In this document: positions 26,587 through 38,800 of the stretch, one piece after another | Layout: every line of letters starts with the position of its first letter | Numbering within the stretch: the first letter of the stretch is position 1 | NCBI GenBank assembly: GCA_032207245.1 | Contig: CM063502.1 | Location: 73,177,309-73,241,308, forward strand | Direction: 5' to 3' | DNA: 64,000 bases | From: Pardosa pseudoannulata | Lineage: Eukaryota > Arthropoda > Arachnida > Araneae > Lycosidae | Program-made: the position numbers and the translations under genes | The notes under the pieces: generated by a model | Database searches by the model: none | Seen by the model: the letters and a program-made list of their open reading frames with translations, nothing else | What the model was told of the DNA's origin: nothing

Positions 26587-26985
26587 CTAATTCGCGCGCG
26601 ACCCTTTGCACCAAATTAACTTAGCATGAGAAAAATAGGGAATAAAACGAGCACAGTTCATGCGCCTACCTTTTCTGACGGTCATCACTAGCAGAACCAT
26701 ATTTCCCTTCATCAGCACGCTTCCGGAGTACTCCTCACAGCTCCCCAAGCGTTCCTTGGCCGATGACTCTGTCACAGTTGCCGCATCCAGGGTACTACCG
26801 CGACGTTGCCGATTGCGTCTTCTGCTCCCTGGGCGCTCCTTAGCCGATAACTCTGTCCCAGTTGCCGCATCTAGGGGACTACCGCGACGTTGCCGACGAT
26901 TCACCCAGTTTCTTGCCGTTGTTTCCAAATTTCCGAAATTTCCTTTTTCCGCATCCAGGTGACAGACCCCGCTATCTGACACCAC
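26587..26985 (-). other. Leader with two-copy tandem repeat
   Basis: Between the PBS and gag there is an imperfect direct repeat of about 115 bp. Copies sharing TTGCCGCATC, ACTACCGCGACGTTGCCGA and GCTCCTTAGCCGATAACTCT-type sequence lie at about 26745-26815 and 26840-26900. A 132-codon minus-strand frame covers it, with repeated NRQRRGS, LDAAT and SAKER units. A packaging or leader role is a guess; I do not treat the frame as a proven gene. Confidence 0.55.
26966..26984 (-). promoter_or_regulatory. Primer-binding site (tRNA-Leu-like)
   Basis: On the minus strand, four bases after the end of the 5' LTR, the sequence reads TGGTGTCAGATAGCGGGGT. TGGTGTCAGA is complementary to the 3' end of animal tRNA-Leu (...TCTGACA plus CCA). 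The following bases match less well. Position and TGG start are what is expected for minus-strand priming. Confidence 0.75.
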
Positions 26986-26988
26986 GTA

Positions 26989-27550
26989 TGTAACACACCC
27001 TCTTTCTAGGTGCGCTACGTTTTAGCGTGTGATCTGCCCGCCTACTTTACTGGGGCAGGTATATTCCTTTCCTGTCGCTGGGATGCATATCTTCTAAAAT
27101 AATTCCTCGGAAACCTCTTACAGACGAAACAACATTTTTATTTACAGAACAGTTAAAAAAAACAATTAAAGAAAATCACATATCATCGTGAGTCTCAGAG
27201 CCAGTCCTAGCTAACGACCGATCGTCGTCTTTTCTTTCCACATCAGCGCAGAGAGATGTTTCTCGGCTGCCGGCCCTATCTCGACTCTCTCACTCCGCTG
27301 AACCCTTGCAGATTCCTCTCTTCTTCGGGGGGGGGGGGGTCTGGAAACTTGAGCCCCACCGAAGATAGCACAACCTCCTTCTCCGAGGCCCTGGAAAAAC
27401 AAAACCACGACCTCGAAAATCCTTATCGGCCCCCTTTTGCCTGCCCGTTTCTTACTTCCCCAAAGAAACGCCATGTGAAAGGGGCCAAATGGGGCGATTC
27501 TGCCAATGTCATTGCCGAGCACACAAAGTCGTGGGTGCACATTCCTTACA
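26989..27550 (-). repeat. 5' LTR of the minus-strand retrotransposon
   Basis: On the minus strand it starts TGTAAGGAATGTGC and ends TGTTACA, giving canonical TG...CA. It contains AATAAA on the minus strand near 27135-27148. It would supply promoter and transcription start for the element. The TSD GATAG follows at 27551. Confidence 0.93.
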
Positions 27551-27690
27551 GATAGTATGGCAACAGTTATTTTATTGAAAAAAAGCATCAAATAAGAAAG
27601 TAAATCATAATTTTTATCAAAGAGAAAACCTCCAGAATTAATTAGAAAAATTTCAGATATAAGTTCAAGTGTTTCTCTGTTAATGTTCAC

Positions 27691-27869
27691 AAAAGAGTCT
27701 GTAATGGACCTCTTGAGGATGACAAGGTCTCAAGAGATGCATTACAGAATGTTTTAATTGTAAGTGACGACCACCACAGACTCTTTTAACTGGGACTGTT
27801 AAAATTCTAATCGGCAACTTTGTGACCGAGTTGTGCTAGTTTATCGAGTCTGAATTTTATCCCAGTTAA
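27691..27869. other. Two nested stem structures, function unknown
   Basis: An outer stem AAAAGAGTCTGT (27691-27702) pairs perfectly with ACAGACTCTTTT (27776-27787). Inside it, GTAATG...CTCTTGAG (27701-27717) pairs with CTCAAGAG...CATTAC (27729-27745). Adjacent, TTAACTGGG (27786-27794) pairs with CCCAGTTAA (27861-27869), extended inward by AAAATTC/GAATTTT. The base composition is less A+T-rich than its flanks. This could be a small foldback transposon or a structured RNA; nothing identifies a known RNA family. Confidence 0.5.
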
Positions 27870-28104
27870 AGCATGCAGTCAGTCTTCATTAAAAATGTTG
27901 TAGGTTATTTAAAAGCCACCTCGTATATTACATAAGATTATTATTTTTAAGCCTATTTTACAAACGAAAAGAATACATAATTTTATGTTAATTTACATAG
28001 TTTGTAAGCAACTTAATCGAAAATAAAATAAATAAATATTATCACACAGCATTTCTAAAGTATCCTAAATAAAAAACTTTTAAAAGATGTGAAATTCTAT
28101 TTAA

Positions 28105-28647
28105 CCTTTTAACGTGCGCGCTAAACTGGCCAAACTGTGCACATTCGAGATAATTAGAGCGGAGTTATACTTTATGTTGCTATGATTTTTCACTCTCGAA
28201 TGCAATTGAGTTTTGAAAATGACAATGTGAAAAAAAAAAAGCAATTGTTACATGTGTAATGGTTGCAATGTTGAGCTATGTGCTGCATCTTGTTTCGAAA
28301 TATATCATACAAAAGAAAATTTTGATTAATTTTATAAATACTAGTATTGTTATTGTTTACGTTTTGAAAGTTTAAAAAGCATTTTTTCTGATAATAATGT
28401 TTATTCTGAAATGGGAATTCGAATAGAAAGATAAAAAAGCCGATGTGCGTGTAATATTACAATATTCGACTATTTTATATTTCGACTATTATTCAATATT
28501 CGACAAGATCCAAAATTGCAATAAAAACTTTGATTATTTTTGTATTTTGTAATTTTTTTGGCAAGACAACGTTCTAAATTGTGTTTTTTGCATTAAAAAA
28601 TTAATTTTTTTGGCTGGCCTTTTTAAATAAAACTGTGCATTAAGAGG
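28105..28647. mobile_element. Possible TTAA-flanked MITE (543 bp)
   Basis: The left edge is TTAA followed by CCTTTTAACG. The right edge, read on the minus strand, is CCTCTTAATGCAC preceded by TTAG (a mutated TTAA). AACTGTGCA occurs near both ends, as do GGCC motifs. Size and edge pattern resemble the clearer piggyBac-like element at 52344-52885, but the interiors do not match. The terminal repeat is short and imperfect, so this is tentative. Confidence 0.4.
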
Positions 28648-28651
28648 CTAA

Positions 28652-30132
28652 TTAGGTTATCTTAAAATAATTTCGTAACTATTACCAAAACTTATATTTT
28701 TTTTTACCAAAATTTATATGCAATAAGAAAGTCGTATTGAGTTGTGCTATATAATGTTGATTAATAAACTTACAACTTATTTATTTTATTAAACACTTAT
28801 GTTATATAATATTACAAATAAACAAGTAATAAAGGGCACTTAAAAACAAGAAGAGAAATGGAAATGCCAAAAGCACTTTGATCCGAGGTGTATCAAGGGA
28901 AATTTTAATCACTGAGACATTTTAAACGAAATAGTCTCTAAAACTTCTAGCTTTACATTAAGTTTGTATTTGTTCACACTTAAGTTAAAATATATTAAAT
29001 TTATACTGTATTGAATTCTCATCGAAAATAATCATTTATCACGTTCCTGAAAATATGCCTTCGCTTACAAAATCAGTGCTTACGTGTAATATATCAAAAT
29101 TGCGTAAAATAAATATGGTCTTTGAATTGAAGAATAGCTGCAGTTTTCCATTTTCTGAGGCTTTTAGAATTTAATATGTAATGCTTTAGCTTCAATTCAT
29201 CTCGAACACATATCTTTATATGTTAACGGTTATATGCAGCTCTGTGAATTTCACAGGATTCATCACATTTAAACGAGAAATTTAAAGAGCGGTTTTAGGA
29301 TTTCCATTGAAATCACAAAGGCGGATTTTTCCGGAATGCTGAATCAATATTGAATAAAATATCTTTTTTCAAATCGCACAATAAGCAATTATTCAACACA
29401 TACCTCTTCCACAAATATATCTTTAAAACTGGGGAAATATCTTTCACTACCTATGTAAATACGTGTATAAATTAAAAATATTCAACTTTATGATAGAACT
29501 TAAATGAATTCATTATTAAATATCTTGGTAACTAATTTTTCTGATTAAAGAACAAGGGAAAGAAAACAAGAAAACACATATAAGCATATTTATTTATATA
29601 TACATGTGTGAGTGTATATGTGTTTTACACTTCAGAATCAGTTCAGATCTCCGACTGCATAAATATAATAATGTGGTCATCTGAAATTTCGGAAACCATG
29701 CCGAATTATCTAAAAAATAAATTTAAATTTGGTTTGTTAAGCTAGGCTCAGTCAAAATGAGGTGATCGTTACCTGAGACATTTTATTGACGACCAAAACT
29801 GAAGCGGTTCTGCTGCACTGGGTTGACATAAAACTCATATATAAATTTGACTACTACAAGGGAGACAAAATGAATTCCCATACAAAAATTAGTTAATTCC
29901 GCTTTAATATGGTTTGTTAGCAGGTTGTTTCGTCACTGCAAAATTACAAAATTCAGCAGTCATGATTTCAATTGCTCAACACAGATCTCAGATCCCGGAA
30001 ACTAGAAATGGACACAAGAATGGAAGATGAAAATTAGGATGCTATTGGTGGAAAAGTGGAAAAGTTAAGACATGATATTATAGTTAGGAAAAAGTAATTA
30101 AATTCGTTTAAGTTTTAATATATTACACACAC
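28652..30132. other. A+T-rich DNA without recognisable gene
   Basis: The parts at 29120-29350 and 29640-30010 are slightly less biased, but show no protein motif or terminal repeat. Confidence 0.45.
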
Positions 30133-30143
30133 ACATTTACATA

Positions 30144-30209
<66 letters not shown>
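30133..30209. repeat. (TA)n microsatellite
   Basis: TA tract after a short CA/ATAC lead-in. Confidence 0.95.
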
Positions 30210-30210
<1 letters not shown>

Positions 30211-30418
30211 CAGGTGTCCTACAACTTTAAATTCTTAAATAATTAAAAAAAACCTTTAAAATTTCAAAGATATCTGTATATTTTAATGCGGTTTGCAAAA
30301 ATACTAACCTGAAGATTTGGGGATGTTTTTGGAGAGTTAAATTATTAAAGTCTTTTTATAGAGAATACATGAGTAATTCAATTAGAAATCACTACATTCA
30401 TCCTGTATTATTATAGTA

Positions 30419-30439
30419 GACACACACATACACACATAT

Positions 30440-30496
<57 letters not shown>

Positions 30497-30497
30497 C
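30419..30497. repeat. (CA)n-(TA)n microsatellite
   Basis: CACACA/CACATA repeats followed by about 50 bp of TA. Confidence 0.95.
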
Positions 30498-33029
30498 CTT
30501 TAAATATAAATAAATATGGATTAATAGGTAGATAGATATACGTATATTTGTGTATACAGAGAGAGACATATGATGATGTTATGTCTGAAGTTAATGAAGA
30601 CGCATACATTCGATTTAAACACAGAATTCAAATTTGTTATCGAACTCACTAATATATCAAAAAAAGATTCATTAGGAAAATGCAATAATTATTAATACCT
30701 TTACATAAAGGTTATATAACTAAAAATATTAATCTTATCTGTTTAAAAAGTTAAATAAAATATTATCTAATGCTTTTTATCGAAAAATCCACTGTCTTGA
30801 TAAATGACCTGCAAATGTTATATAAGAAATTATGGACCTTTATTTGAAAATCATTAATCGAAAATGTCTGCCATTTGTTATTACATTAGGAAATATGGAT
30901 TATATGTTATTCGCTCCGATACACTTTATAAATATTATTGAGAATTTTTTCCCGAAACATAAGATTCTTTAAAAAAATCAAATAATGTTTATTTTCCATT
31001 TTATTATAAGTCACTCTTAATGTTCGAAATTTATTTTACTTTTTTTACTTCTTTATTTAAAAGCAAACATTTCATTTTGTGGTAAAATATACAATTGAAG
31101 CATATGGTTAAAATTATTACATGAAAGATTTTATAGAACTTTGATAAAAATAATCCCGACAATATTGTATTTAAGAAAAATAATAATAATCAGTGTATCT
31201 AATGCACATTTATGATATAATGAACTTCTAAGCTATAGTCATAAGATATCCATTATTCGGAAGGGGAGCTTTAAAAACCATAGGATATGTCTTTTCGCTT
31301 GATTACTTTATATGTATGAAAGATGAGAGAACGATTTCTTCGGAGGATTAGTCTTTTTCCAAATATTTGTTTGTGTTTAGTCTTCAATAACAAAATTAAA
31401 CCCTGAAAGAATGATTGATATTTGATCCCACAAATATTGACTTATAAAGACATTGGCTACATGAAAAGGCTAGATATCTTTGTAAGAGACATTGTACGAA
31501 TATATTAAAAAAAGGAATGAAGGCCAGGACTGTAGGTCTTCTATTTATTCAGACTTCCAAATTACAAAGATACCATTTGCAAAGAAACCCGGTATTTTAC
31601 TCTTTCAGTTATCCTTTAAACTAAATAAGCAACCTTTTTCTTAAATCGATAAGCATACCCCTCGGAAGCTTATTTAAGAGCCATTGGTAAAACAAACAAC
31701 AAAAATATGAATATATTCCTGCGCTAATTATTGTGCACATTTCTGTATAAAAGTAGCGCAAACGTAATAATAGTGAAAAAAATTCATAATATTTTGTAGA
31801 ATAATCGTTAAAGTTAGAATCAAACAAATGTTAAGAAATCCAATTTATTTTCATAACAGACCGTTTCACTACACTTCATTGACTGATGTTTTAAATGGCA
31901 AAACTCACATCTTTTGTTTCCTAGAAAATCTACTGCTTTTATTTCTGTGGTCAACAGGTAGTGTATTAAACTTGTTTTTATCTCTTTGGAAAGAGCCTTG
32001 TCTAACAAGCTTTTATGTAGTAAAAATGTTGTCTTAGTGCTTATAATCAAGTAGTAAATCTTACCTTTCACCAGCTTTTGAAAGTAATAAATAGACTGTA
32101 CTTCACTTTCTTTATTGTTACAGTATTAGATAAACATATATTGCTGATAGCTGGGAGATAAATAAAAGAATTGATATAAAAGGACATGAAGACTCTTAAT
32201 TTGAAATGGAACGAAAATCAATATTATATAAAACATTTTATTTCTCCTAACTTTTTCCCCTAAATTATTACTCTTTACTTGACTACATATTCCACCGTTT
32301 TTTTTTCTAAATGTATAATATTTTTGTAGATATTCAATTAAGGGCGCACAGTAAACATTTTAATGCATAGTTTACATTTAAACGTAAACACACTTTTACC
32401 ATTAACTGTTGAAAGAAAACAAACTGTTGAATGCAGCTTTATTTTAGGAGTTGAGAAACATATATGGAATTTGTAATTTTTTTTTTCAGTTTCAGATATT
32501 TCAGAAGTATTTAGAGTCTAATGTTTACTATTAGTCTATAATTAGTTTATGAGTTAATAAGATTTGTCTATGATTGAATTGTATAATTGTTTTTTAAACT
32601 TTATTTCTAATTTTTGATTTTGATATTTAGGAATGTACATCTTCTATTAATTTCTAAGTTTTTGAAGTAATATATTTTAGAAAGCCATGACTATGTTACA
32701 GAAATTTAATCAACAAAAGAATGAGTTTATATAAATCAAATCCATCTCAAAGGATTATATTTATCGGGATGTGTGATAAGTCAAAAATGCATAAATATCA
32801 AGCGTAATATGAATTTTTATTTTTAAAAACTGCAGAATTTTAGACTGAAAAGCATAATTGTTTATATTATTATTGATATATAATCATTTGCGAAAAATTT
32901 TATTTTCCTTGTGCTGTATTTATTCGAATTCTTGGTATTTTATACACATGATTATCTAATTTCAGATTTTCTTTTCAACAGATTGCCTGAGAAATTATAA
33001 AAGTAAAAGTTTATATGTGAATATCTTAA
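30498..33029. other. A+T-rich DNA without recognisable gene
   Basis: Open frames of 68-83 codons at 31.6-32.1 kb occur on both strands with no motif or codon signal; I treat them as chance. Confidence 0.5.
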
Positions 33030-33660
33030 TAATTTACCAATCCTCCTATGGACGGATAATAGACTATATACGTTAGAGTATCGTTTCTACAAGCTTCTGG
33101 ATTTCTTTTACACCCGGAGATCACAGTGCATTGTTTACACAGACCTGAGATCATGTAAATTGGATGGAAGAGGACGTATGTGTCGAATGCGCTTTTCCCA
33201 GAGTATTTCTCTGCATTTTCAATGAGTTTAAGATATAGACTACTTGTCGATCAGTAAAAGTTCTTGACATTGTCATTCATGTTTAGTCAACTAATTTCGA
33301 ATGTTTCTAACACAATGTGTAGTTACATTAGAGTCCCTGAAGTATACTTACCTTTGGAAAATAAATGCAATATACAAGATGCACTTGGTTTGTCACTGTG
33401 TCCAGATTTGTCCATAAATGAGCAGCAGGATACCGCTTTTATATCCGCAAAACGTGCCCAACACCATGACGCTTCCTTGTACATTGTGAGCAAAACAAGA
33501 TGGGTTCATAGATTCTTATAGTTCTCACTAAAATTGCTGTCCTCTATCAGTGAGAAAGAGTTAAGCGTGAAACGTCTAACTACACTTCCTTTCTCCAATC
33601 TTCATTTGTCCAGTTTTGACTTTTTCAAAATGACTGCATATCAATTCTAGCAAGCAATCT
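33030..33660 (-). pseudogene. Heavily decayed Tc1-like transposase relic
   Basis: On the minus strand, about 33480-33405 reads VQGSVMVLGTFCGYKSGILL. This aligns with the GGSVMVWGCF...G.G.L..I motif that lies between the first and second catalytic acidic residues of Tc1-family DDE transposases. Upstream, a frame-shifted LTDRGQQF resembles the FTDES.F motif. Downstream, a garbled NLHDLRSV resembles the NSPDLNPIE motif. Many stops and frameshifts are present, and no inverted ends were found. The 85-codon plus-strand frame at 33264-33521 is its shadow. Confidence 0.5.
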
Positions 33661-34589
33661 GGAAACAAATCTGAGATTTCTACACGGCCCGACTCCGTAA
33701 TTTCATCCTCTGCAATTATCTGTTATAACTAACCTTATTTCAAGGCTTCTGCCATTTGAAATACAATACACTGTTCTAGCTTAAATCAGTCGGAAACGTG
33801 CTGACCACGGTCTTAGATGAATGTATTCAAACATTACGTCTTTTGGTCAACGAATGTGTTTTGTATACAACTCTGGAACTCAAAATGGCTACTTTTAAGA
33901 ACCCAGTTAGTTCTACTGTCGTGACTGTTTTGCCATTATATCTTGTCCATCGTTAATTACAGTTGAACAAGTTACTTATACTAGCCTTCCGATTACAATT
34001 CATCCACGTCATAAGCAAAATATGTACGCTTTAAGACAGCGCACAAGTTTCTAATTCTTTGACCAGAGTGGGTACATGTCTGAAGTTCAGCTATTCATAT
34101 TATCTTCTATTTCGATACTATCACTATTATTAATAACTATGTACTGTATTTATAAAGAACAAGAAATTAAACAATAATGTATCATTAGTACTGATTTTAA
34201 GTAATTTATTTTCACTTTTTTAAATTTCTGTTAGACTTTAAATTATGATATTTATCAATAACACAGTTGGGAAGTATTACACATTAAGCCATTTTCAAAA
34301 ACACAGGCCTAAATAAATCACCCATAGTATTTATTAATCGTAAGAAGTACTCAATTCTACTAGAAGAAATTTATAAGCCAAAAAAAAAATAACACAAATT
34401 TTTATGCTATCGATTATTAAGGTTAAGATAGATTCGTCTTACAATAAATTTATTATGATGTAGGATAAAAAGTAACTTAAAAATTTATCAACATCCCACG
34501 TGATATGGATTTTCCTGTTGATAAAATGCAGTTTCTGAAGTTTTAAAAGTAATTTTATTATTTTGAAGCAAGCACTCTAACGTAGCTTA
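33661..34589. other. A+T-rich DNA right of the Tc1 relic
   Basis: 33661-34080 is less biased and may be the 5' part of the decayed transposon or an unrelated old repeat. No motif was recognised. Confidence 0.4.
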
Positions 34590-35005
34590 CTACTGGCTCT
34601 CGGAAAGGTTGCCACTTTTAAGTTAGAGGGTAAACATTCAATTGTGATACTGACCCAACTCCTGCCACTTGCTTAATTTACCTAATTATGCTGACACACA
34701 TGTAAAAAAAAACATTTATTATTGCTACTAAAAAAAACAATATAACCACTAGCTTGTGGTAACAAAAAATTAATGCAAACTATAGAACAATATTCTTCAC
34801 GACGAATATGCAGCAACTCAGCAGACTTGATTTCTACACCCTGCAGCAGCGTGGCGAACATCCAGTCGTAGGGGTCACTTCAAGGTCGCACTGAGCGGAA
34901 GTCCGTATGCGTTGAAGTCGGCTGCTAGCGGCGGAGTCAGAGCGAGGCACGTGGTGTTGCCTGAGTGGCGGGTGCTTATATCATACAGTGTACTATCCGG
35001 TTAAC
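34590..35005 (-). mobile_element. LTR-like fragment, minus strand (candidate)
   Basis: On the minus strand a GC-rich promoter-like part (34840-34960) contains TATGATATAAGC, about 120 bp downstream of a possible start TGTTAACC at 35004. AATAAA follows at about 34710, then TGGCAACCTTTCCGAGAGCC near 34610-34590, which could be a primer-binding site and leader. That order (TATA, poly(A) signal, TGG motif) is that of an LTR plus leader. No second LTR or TSD was seen, so it is an inference. Confidence 0.35.
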
Positions 35006-37431
35006 AGTTACAATTTGGTGAAAAATAAAAATTAACATAAGCAAGTATTGTAAAATAAATTATAAATGATTACGTAAAAAAATAAATTAGTATTATAAAA
35101 AATAACCAGTGCGACGAGTCGCCACAATTTGATCATTATATCCGAAATATTTAATTTTCCGTTATACTGGCTATATACAATATATGAGGCACTCTGTCTT
35201 CCAATATTTGATGTAAGAGATAAAACAGTTTTATGCATTTGTTTTAACAACATTGATTCGTTTGCCTTTAAAAGAATTTGTTTGAATTTTAAGTACTTAA
35301 ATATTGTAAAAATACTCAACATTATTTATTTTTAAGAATTTAGAAAAGGTAGAAAAGTTTTCTATGACATCTTTTATTACAAAATTAGACTAACATATTG
35401 GATTGAAAAAGTGTTACCTACAAGTGGAAATAAAATTTACAGGTAGTTGAAGCTAAAAACTCAAAATTTTGTTGTACTGATTTTATGATAGTATTAGTAT
35501 GAAATGTTACAATAGTATGAAAATACCATCTTTGTTTTTCTTAAATGGGATAAAATAAAAATATTGTACAAACTGTTATTGTAAAATATTCAAACTTCAT
35601 AGTAATTTTGAATTATTACAAAGGTTGTACAGATGAGAAATTCATTGAAATATTATTCAGGATTAGTATCACATAAAGAAAATATTTTCATGTAAAATTA
35701 TATGTTAATATGTTACTCTAACTGTATAAATTGGATATTAATTTTCAAAAATAAATACAACATGGATAATATAGTATATCAGTAAAGATAACTTAACGAT
35801 TCATTATTATTTATAATTATACAAAGATCGTAGCATTTATTTTAAGTAGCAACAGTTTTCAATCAAATTAAACATCATCATTCTGCATTAAATTTTATTT
35901 ATTAAAACGCCTAAAGTATGTATTTGGAATGAATTGATTCCTTCATTTAAAAGTGAAATATTCATATTTAGAAAAAGTTTATTCATGTTTTCTAAGTAAA
36001 ATGTAATCACCTAAAATCACTGATGGGAATAACCACATATACCTGTTTTACATAATAGTATATTTTAGAGAAATTAACAACCATTGATGATACCTACCAT
36101 TGATGATACTGATGATACCGCTTTGTCCTTTACATGCTTTTTCATCCACGAAAAAACCATGTAAAACCATGCTTAAGAATGTTGTTTTCTAAAACCGGTA
36201 TATTTATAAAATTTTCAAACATAAAATGACAATTCTTCATAATTTAGTAGCATTAATCAGCTTTAATATTAATACATAAATCTGTATAAACTACAATAAT
36301 ATGGTGTATTTGTTAGTTGCAAATTAATTTAGTGTAATATAAAGGGTACATTTTACTGGGTCAGAGCTAATTTGCAATATCTTTCTTTGAAAATTTGGTC
36401 CAGATGTACAAACATAACATTACATAATTCTAAATCATCTAGTAATTCAGTTGTAAAATAATGTAATTTAGAAAATAACTACTTTATTAGTTCGTCAGTC
36501 GCAATAATTTCATTATACATAAAAATAAAGGCTTCTGAAAATACACATTGGTATTTGAAAATTAATATTAAACTGCAAAATAATCTGTTCCCATCTGGTA
36601 AGGGTATATTTCCGATTTACAATATTATATTAATATTTTCTTTAGAGTGTTTAGATTCCATAAAATATTTTTTTATCATATTTAATGGTAAAAACAGTTA
36701 CCCGGAAAACAACTCTAATGAAACAGGTATATTCTATGTTTTTAGATTCTTTGCAGTTAGTGGTGAAATAAATTACTTTATACATAAGTTTCTATTGATC
36801 ATTAAAAATGTTAATACTGTATAATCTGTAGTATCGTAAGTATAGCATCTGAACTCCAATTTGTACGTTTAGTGTGCTTCCGAAATACAAAATATATTCA
36901 AGATTTTCATTATTCATCTTTAATATACTTAGCTTTTTCAGCTCATATTATATAAATCATTTCAAAAGCTGACATTTCTAGAGAGTGGTATTGCATAATT
37001 GGGAAGTAGATTAAATATTTACATTATTAAGATGTCGAAGAAAGATATATGGTGACTTAAAGAAAAAGTTATGCATGATATAATCTCACAAAATAACACA
37101 GACGGATAGAAGAAGTTTAGAAAAAAATGAAGTTTTCTAAAGGACTAAATTAAGGATTGCCTATGGCAAAGTGATAGTCTCTTATGCAAGTTAGTCTTTT
37201 TTTTTATATTTTTTTACCTTTTCCTTCAAAACTGTATATGTTTATATGAATGGATTTCTAAATTGAAATCTTAAATGTTTTAAAACTACTCCACATCATT
37301 GTCTGCGTTGTCTGGGTCCAGATCTTGATAACTTCCATAAGAAAGAGTTTTGTAGTTATAATAATTATCTTCATAGCATCAAAATCGAAGATTTGTGCAA
37401 TGAAGATAAATTTTATGCTACATACATTGTC
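35006..37431. other. A+T-rich DNA without recognisable gene
   Basis: Short imperfect repeats occur (CCATTGATGATACTGATGATA near 36085-36118). No gene is seen. Confidence 0.5.
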
Positions 37432-38113
37432 AATGAGATAATTTGAGATGTAGTTTCAGTTAGTTGAAGAATGGAAAATTATGACAGACCTACGGAAAAC
37501 GTACCTAAGTGTGTAATCTATACAATTGGCGAGAGACAAGTCACTATTTTAATTTTTAGTTTCTCAACTTTATATAAAAAATTATATAATAAAATTATTA
37601 GAATGTATAATACTTATTCTTTACTAACTCTCAATCTTTTTTCTGCTTTTTTTTTTCGAATAAAATATTTTGTTCAACGTAAAAGGTAAAATTCTATCAT
37701 CCAACAAAAAAAATTTTGATCTAAATTCCTTTCAGATTATATACACAAATTTTCACTGTAGCAATGTCAGTATTGCAGAACAGGAGAATATATTATGCTT
37801 TTAAAATCTTAAAATGACAATAAAAATTTATATAACAAATTTCAGTTTCTATATATTAAACATTCTACAAAGTACATACTTATATTATAAACTCATATTA
37901 CAGAACCCTCAGCTTGTGAAATACGTTACTATTTCAGCTTTTATGAACACACATGCTCAACGTAGCAATGTCTGTGTTGTTAAACAAGAAAATATATAAT
38001 TGTTTATAAGTTTAAAGTATAGACGAGAAATTTCTGTTTAAATTGTGCAATACAATTGATGTAAAATCGGAACTCTAACTCCAAACCGCACGACATTTTG
38101 CACTTTTATCTTA
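37432..38113. repeat. Tandem duplication, copy 1 (682-bp unit)
   Basis: This unit is repeated immediately to the right with few differences (for example GAGAGACAAGTC versus GAGATACAAATC). Each copy carries an open frame of 72-73 codons on the plus strand (37471 and 38153, starting MENYDRPTENVPK). Its conservation is explained by the recency of the duplication. The 3' half of the frame is A+T-driven and has no known motif. Confidence 0.92.
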
Positions 38114-38800
38114 AATGAGATAATTTGAGATGTAGTTTCAGTTAGTTGAAGAATGGAAAATTATGACAGACCTACGGAAAACGTACCTAAGTGTGTAATC
38201 TATACAATTGGCGAGATACAAATCACTATTTTAATTTTTAGTTTCTCAACTTTATATAAAAAATTATATAATAAAATTATTAGAATGTATAATACTTATT
38301 CTTTACTAACTCTCAATCTTTTTTCTGTTTTTTTTTTTTTTCGAATAAAATATTTTGTTCAACGTAAAAGGTAAAACTCTATCATCCAACAAAAAATATT
38401 TTGATCTAAATTCCTTTCAGATTATATACACAAATTTTCACTGTAGCAATATCAGTATTGCAAAACAGGAGAATATATTATGCTTTTAAAATCTTAAAAT
38501 GACAATAAAAATTTATATAACAAATTTCAGTTTCTATATATTAAACATTCTACACAGTACATACTGATATTATAAACTTATATTACAGAACCCTCAGCTT
38601 GTGAAATACGTTGCTATTTCAGCTTTTATGAACACACATGCTCAACGTAGCAATGTCTGTGTTGTTAAACAAGAAAATATATAATTGTTTATAAGTTTAA
38701 AGTATAGACAAGAAATTTCTATTTAAATTGTGCAATACAATTGATGTAAAATCGGAACTCTAACTCCAAACCGCACGACATTTTGCATTTTTATCTTAAA
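38114..38800. repeat. Tandem duplication, copy 2
   Basis: This is the partner of 37432-38113; homology ends near 38797 where TTTTATCTTAAATG is followed by unrelated sequence. The T run inside (about 38330-38341) is longer than in copy 1. The open frame is kept despite the length change because the run differs by a multiple of three. Confidence 0.92.

Larger units (their letters stand above)
22961..27555 (-). mobile_element. Non-autonomous Gypsy-type LTR retrotransposon with 5-bp TSD
   Basis: Two direct repeats of 557 and 562 bp begin 22966 and 26989, bounded by TG...(C)A and by a perfect 5-bp duplication GATAG (22961-22965 and 27551-27555). The element is 4585 bp and is read on the minus strand. 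From right to left it has 5' LTR, primer-binding site, leader, a gag-like N-terminus, an integrase fragment, an unidentified 354-codon frame, a polypurine tract and 3' LTR. No protease, reverse transcriptase (no Y-x-DD) or RNase H is present in the 3.47-kb interior, so it cannot copy itself unaided. By eye the LTRs differ at about 15-20 positions, so insertion was not extremely recent. Its interior is much richer in G+C than the host DNA. Confidence 0.93.

Noticed and set aside
31620..32071. Overlapping 68-83-codon frames on both strands
   Set aside because: No start context, motif or codon bias; expected by chance in this composition.
36085..36118. Short CATTGATGATACTGATGATA repetition
   Set aside because: Too short to be more than local slippage.
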